DNA from: Rhynchopus euleeides
Taxonomy: Eukaryota > Euglenozoa > Diplonemea > Diplonemida > Diplonemidae
DNA: 64,000 bases
Direction of reading: 5' to 3'
Assembly: GCA_963210315.1 (NCBI GenBank)
Contig: OY723274.1
Location: forward strand, 1,488,001 to 1,552,000
In this document: positions 61,881-64,000 of the stretch, in pieces
Layout: every line of letters begins with the position of its first letter
Position numbering within the stretch: the stretch's first letter is position 1
Program-made: the position numbers and the translations under genes
The notes under the pieces: model-generated
The model's database searches: none
What the model saw: the letters and a program-made list of their open reading frames with translations, nothing else
Told to the model about the DNA's origin: nothing

Positions 61881-62596
61881 CCAGGACCTTATTTCAGGAG
61901 GAAACCTCTTCCGCTTCTTCCGAACGGAAAGGCTTTCCCCGTTCCGATTACGTGAGACCAAAAACGCATGTGTTGGCCGAAGTTGGAAACGGGATGTGCT
62001 GCCCCCCCCCCCCCCCCCCACCCCTCAGCCCTCAGCCCTCGCCCCCCTCTGCGATCTACATCCAAATGTACGCAGCAAGGGTTAAAGAAGCTCACCTTGA
62101 ACTGACCTCTCCCGTGTTGCGGTCGCTCTGCAGAGAACCGGTGCAGACCGTCTGACTTACATCACACAGGAGCTCTCGCAGAAGCTGCAGTTTCACCCTC
62201 CTGCGATGTGCAGTTTTGCAACCCATGCCCATACACAGACCCACCTCCACTTCTGGCGGCTTCCTGAGCGCAGAGTTTTGAACATGGTCTTCTAGAGAGC
62301 GGCATTTATCTTTTGAGCCTGCCGAACAAAACGCCCCTCACCTCAAACATACACATCCACCCCCACCCACTGTCACACAAGCAGGCACACCCCGTCTCAA
62401 GTGGGCGGCAGGGCGAGACTTGTGTGTCGGGAGGGTTGCCCCCCCCCCCCCCAGCCTGGGCGTACATACCTGCCCTTTTCTCAGCGGGTGCCCCCAGACC
62501 ACCCCATCCCACCCCCCTTGGCCTATCCCAACCTGCGTATCGGGTGACGGGGTGGTCAATTCTGCACACCTTACTCTTCCAGTGGCCCCCTGGGAG
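61881..62596. other. 5' flank of membrane protein gene
   Basis: C run (62003-62019) and a second C run ending in CAG (62440-62453), then a TTACTCTTCCAG acceptor-like site ending at 62583, 13 bp before the putative start codon. Confidence 0.4.
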
Positions 62597-64000
62597 ATGA
62601 GCGCGATCATTCATCTTGCACGGGCTGTCCTTTATGTTTTCAGATTGCTGCTCGCAGCGGTAGCCTCGCTGTTCGGGCTTGCGAGCCTTGTCGCGCCTTG
62701 GAGAATTCATGGCTGGTGCAAGGCATACGCCGATGTGGATAGCCTCAACGATGCAACCTGGGTCGGATTCGGCCTGTTCGGGCTGGCGTTGTTTGAATAC
62801 CTGACACTGGTGGTCTTCTGTATTGTCCTCGTCACATGGAGGTCGTGCCAGATGTTCGGGCGCATCTCGAAAAAATGGGGCAAATCCACCAATGGCGAAC
62901 TTGCCTACAACGAGTCGCTCAGATTCGCGGTTTGGAAGAGCTTCGGGGAGGTGCTGGCCGACACGCCGTTCATCTTGCTCTGCATCCTCAACACTGCAAT
63001 GATCTGGCACGCCCCGCTCTTCTGGTATAACCTCACCCGCCTGATCGCGCAGGGCGAGTCGAAGAAGCGCATCCAACAGCTCATCTTCTCCGACTTCCTC
63101 CTCGGGGTTGCAGAGTTTTTCCTCCTCCCATTCGGCCTCCTGGTGGTCGGGACGTGGTACCGCGTCTCGGTGACCCGCGACCTGATCCGCCAGCGACAGG
63201 ACAAGAGCACACGCACCGACGTATGGGGGAAAAATCTCGACAGGCTCGCACTCCGAGTGGAGTGGGTCACCCAGGGGCTGCATGTCCTGCTGGATCTGGG
63301 GGTGCTCCTGCTGGCCCTGGTGTTTACAGTGCCCCTGGTGCTGCGGTACACTGCGGTGTATAAAGGGGTTAAGAAGGAGTACGCCCAGGACATCAACAGA
63401 GGTGAGTTCATCCATAGGGTGCGGAACATTGTGCTGCAAAACATCCTGCTGTCCTTCAGGGAGCTTGTCGGGGTGCTCGCCTATGTGATTCTGCTGCCGG
63501 GGGTGTACCGCTTTTACACCGCGCTGTCGTCTGCGCTGGAGAGCTGTGGTGATCAGGCGGACCCGACCTGCCATGCACAGCCCACATCTGTTGTGCCCGA
63601 GTTCCCCGAAGGCGGGGGTGTGAAGCTGCACATCAAGGGGCTGAAGACCCCCGACCTCACCATTAGCTCCGCAAGGCTCTACCTGAGGGATGAGAAGTTC
63701 TGGGATCTGCTGGGCGAGGTGATGGGGTCTGGGGTGGCGCTCGTGGCGAAGGCGTTCCTCCCGTTCCACCTGACCCCCAACTCGGGCGGGGTGGGTAAGG
63801 ATGGAAAGCGGGACACGCTGGTTGCGGCGGACTTCAAGGAGGGGGAGACCCAGTTTGAGACAACCGTCTTCTTCGACATCGGTGCGAAGAAGAGGACCAT
63901 TGTGAAGAATTTGGATAAAATCGGGCGCTCCACCACCGCCGCCTTCACCATTGAGTTCGGAGACAACCACGACGGGACGCTGATGAATCTCGACCTCAAC
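62597..64000 (+). CDS. Multi-pass membrane protein, 3'-truncated by window edge
   Basis: From the ATG at 62597 the frame is open to the last base (468 codons, no stop). It is also open upstream, but a splice acceptor lies at 62583, so this start is the best guess. Six hydrophobic segments are seen at roughly residues 7-30, 50-77, 107-134, 160-188, 218-250 and 288-312, with basic stretches between them (SKKWGKS, RQRQDKST). After the sixth comes a soluble part with two Cys (ESCGDQADPTCHA), a LHIKGLKTPDLTIS segment and a beta-rich region (FETTVFFDIGAKKRTIV). I do not recognise the family. The longer antisense frame over the same DNA lacks such structure and is a shadow. Confidence 0.7.
   Translation, partial: MSAIIHLARAVLYVFRLLLAAVASLFGLASLVAPWRIHGWCKAYADVDSLNDATWVGFGLFGLALFEYLTLVVFCIVLVTWRSCQMFGRISKKWGKSTNGELAYNESLRFAVWKSFGEVLADTPFILLCILNTAMIWHAPLFWYNLTRLIAQGESKKRIQQLIFSDFLLGVAEFFLLPFGLLVVGTWYRVSVTRDLIRQRQDKSTRTDVWGKNLDRLALRVEWVTQGLHVLLDLGVLLLALVFTVPLVLRYTAVYKGVKKEYAQDINRGEFIHRVRNIVLQNILLSFRELVGVLAYVILLPGVYRFYTALSSALESCGDQADPTCHAQPTSVVPEFPEGGGVKLHIKGLKTPDLTISSARLYLRDEKFWDLLGEVMGSGVALVAKAFLPFHLTPNSGGVGKDGKRDTLVAADFKEGETQFETTVFFDIGAKKRTIVKNLDKIGRSTTAAFTIEFGDNHDGTLMNLDLN

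Noticed and set aside
62306-63970. 554-codon frame on the minus strand
   Set aside because: It mirrors a plus-strand membrane protein with proper hydrophobic helices; the antisense product is rich in Gln, Glu, His and Arg with no domain.
1-64000. tRNA genes
   Set aside because: Scanned for the GGTTCGAATCC-type B box and a foldable cloverleaf; no convincing candidate on either strand by eye.

Overview
This window looks like nuclear DNA of a microbial eukaryote (alga or other protist); the lineage cannot be fixed from the sequence. The evidence is a long AGC-type protein kinase, a PIN-like (AEC family) membrane carrier, a PTH2-domain protein, a spliced gene with a 212-bp GT-AG intron, many pure-C polypyrimidine tracts ending in AG, hAT, piggyBac-like and Tc1/mariner-like DNA transposons, a LINE remnant, and satellite DNA. 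I see no operons, bacterial promoters, rRNA operon or convincing tRNA gene.

Layout. 0-9 kb: three related genes (one cut by the left edge) for a repeat protein of unrecognised family, with a duplicated downstream segment; between them lies a decayed astacin-type metalloprotease pseudogene lacking its zinc-binding segment. 9.3-11.3 kb: a minisatellite and a two-exon coiled-coil gene. 11.4-17.2 kb: a complete hAT-type transposon (CAGGG ends, 7-bp target duplication) encoding a 1323-residue protein whose N-terminal part resembles the C-terminal half of a USP-type deubiquitinase. 17-21 kb: low-complexity DNA and dispersed structured repeats. 21.1-24.3 kb: a terminal-inverted-repeat (TIR) element with a TAAAAT target duplication and about 50 copies of a 41-bp satellite. 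25.8-26.5 kb: an orphan gene with a mitochondrial-type presequence. 29.2-30.3 kb: a piggyBac-like element bounded by TTAA. 31.0-31.4 kb: two MITEs. 31.6-34.65 kb: a second satellite-carrying TIR element, filled with a degenerate inverted TTAGGG-like array.

34.9-39.5 kb is the main host-gene block: a zinc finger-PH-AGC kinase and a PIN-like carrier. 39.6-48.8 kb is a transposon nest: five TIR elements in two chains that share a TA (within CCTAGG) at their junctions, including a second hAT-like element with a 775-residue transposase. 54.1-54.7 kb: UBA plus PTH2-domain protein with altered catalytic positions. 55.9-58.3 kb: two more TIR elements. 58.5-61.9 kb: a LINE 3' end and a scrambled repeat family. 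62.6-64.0 kb: the start of a multi-pass membrane protein that runs off the right edge.

Most of the window is transposon-derived. The strongest observation is that both satellite arrays lie inside roughly 3-kb TIR elements flanked by direct repeats, which suggests that satellite blocks were moved as transposon cargo.
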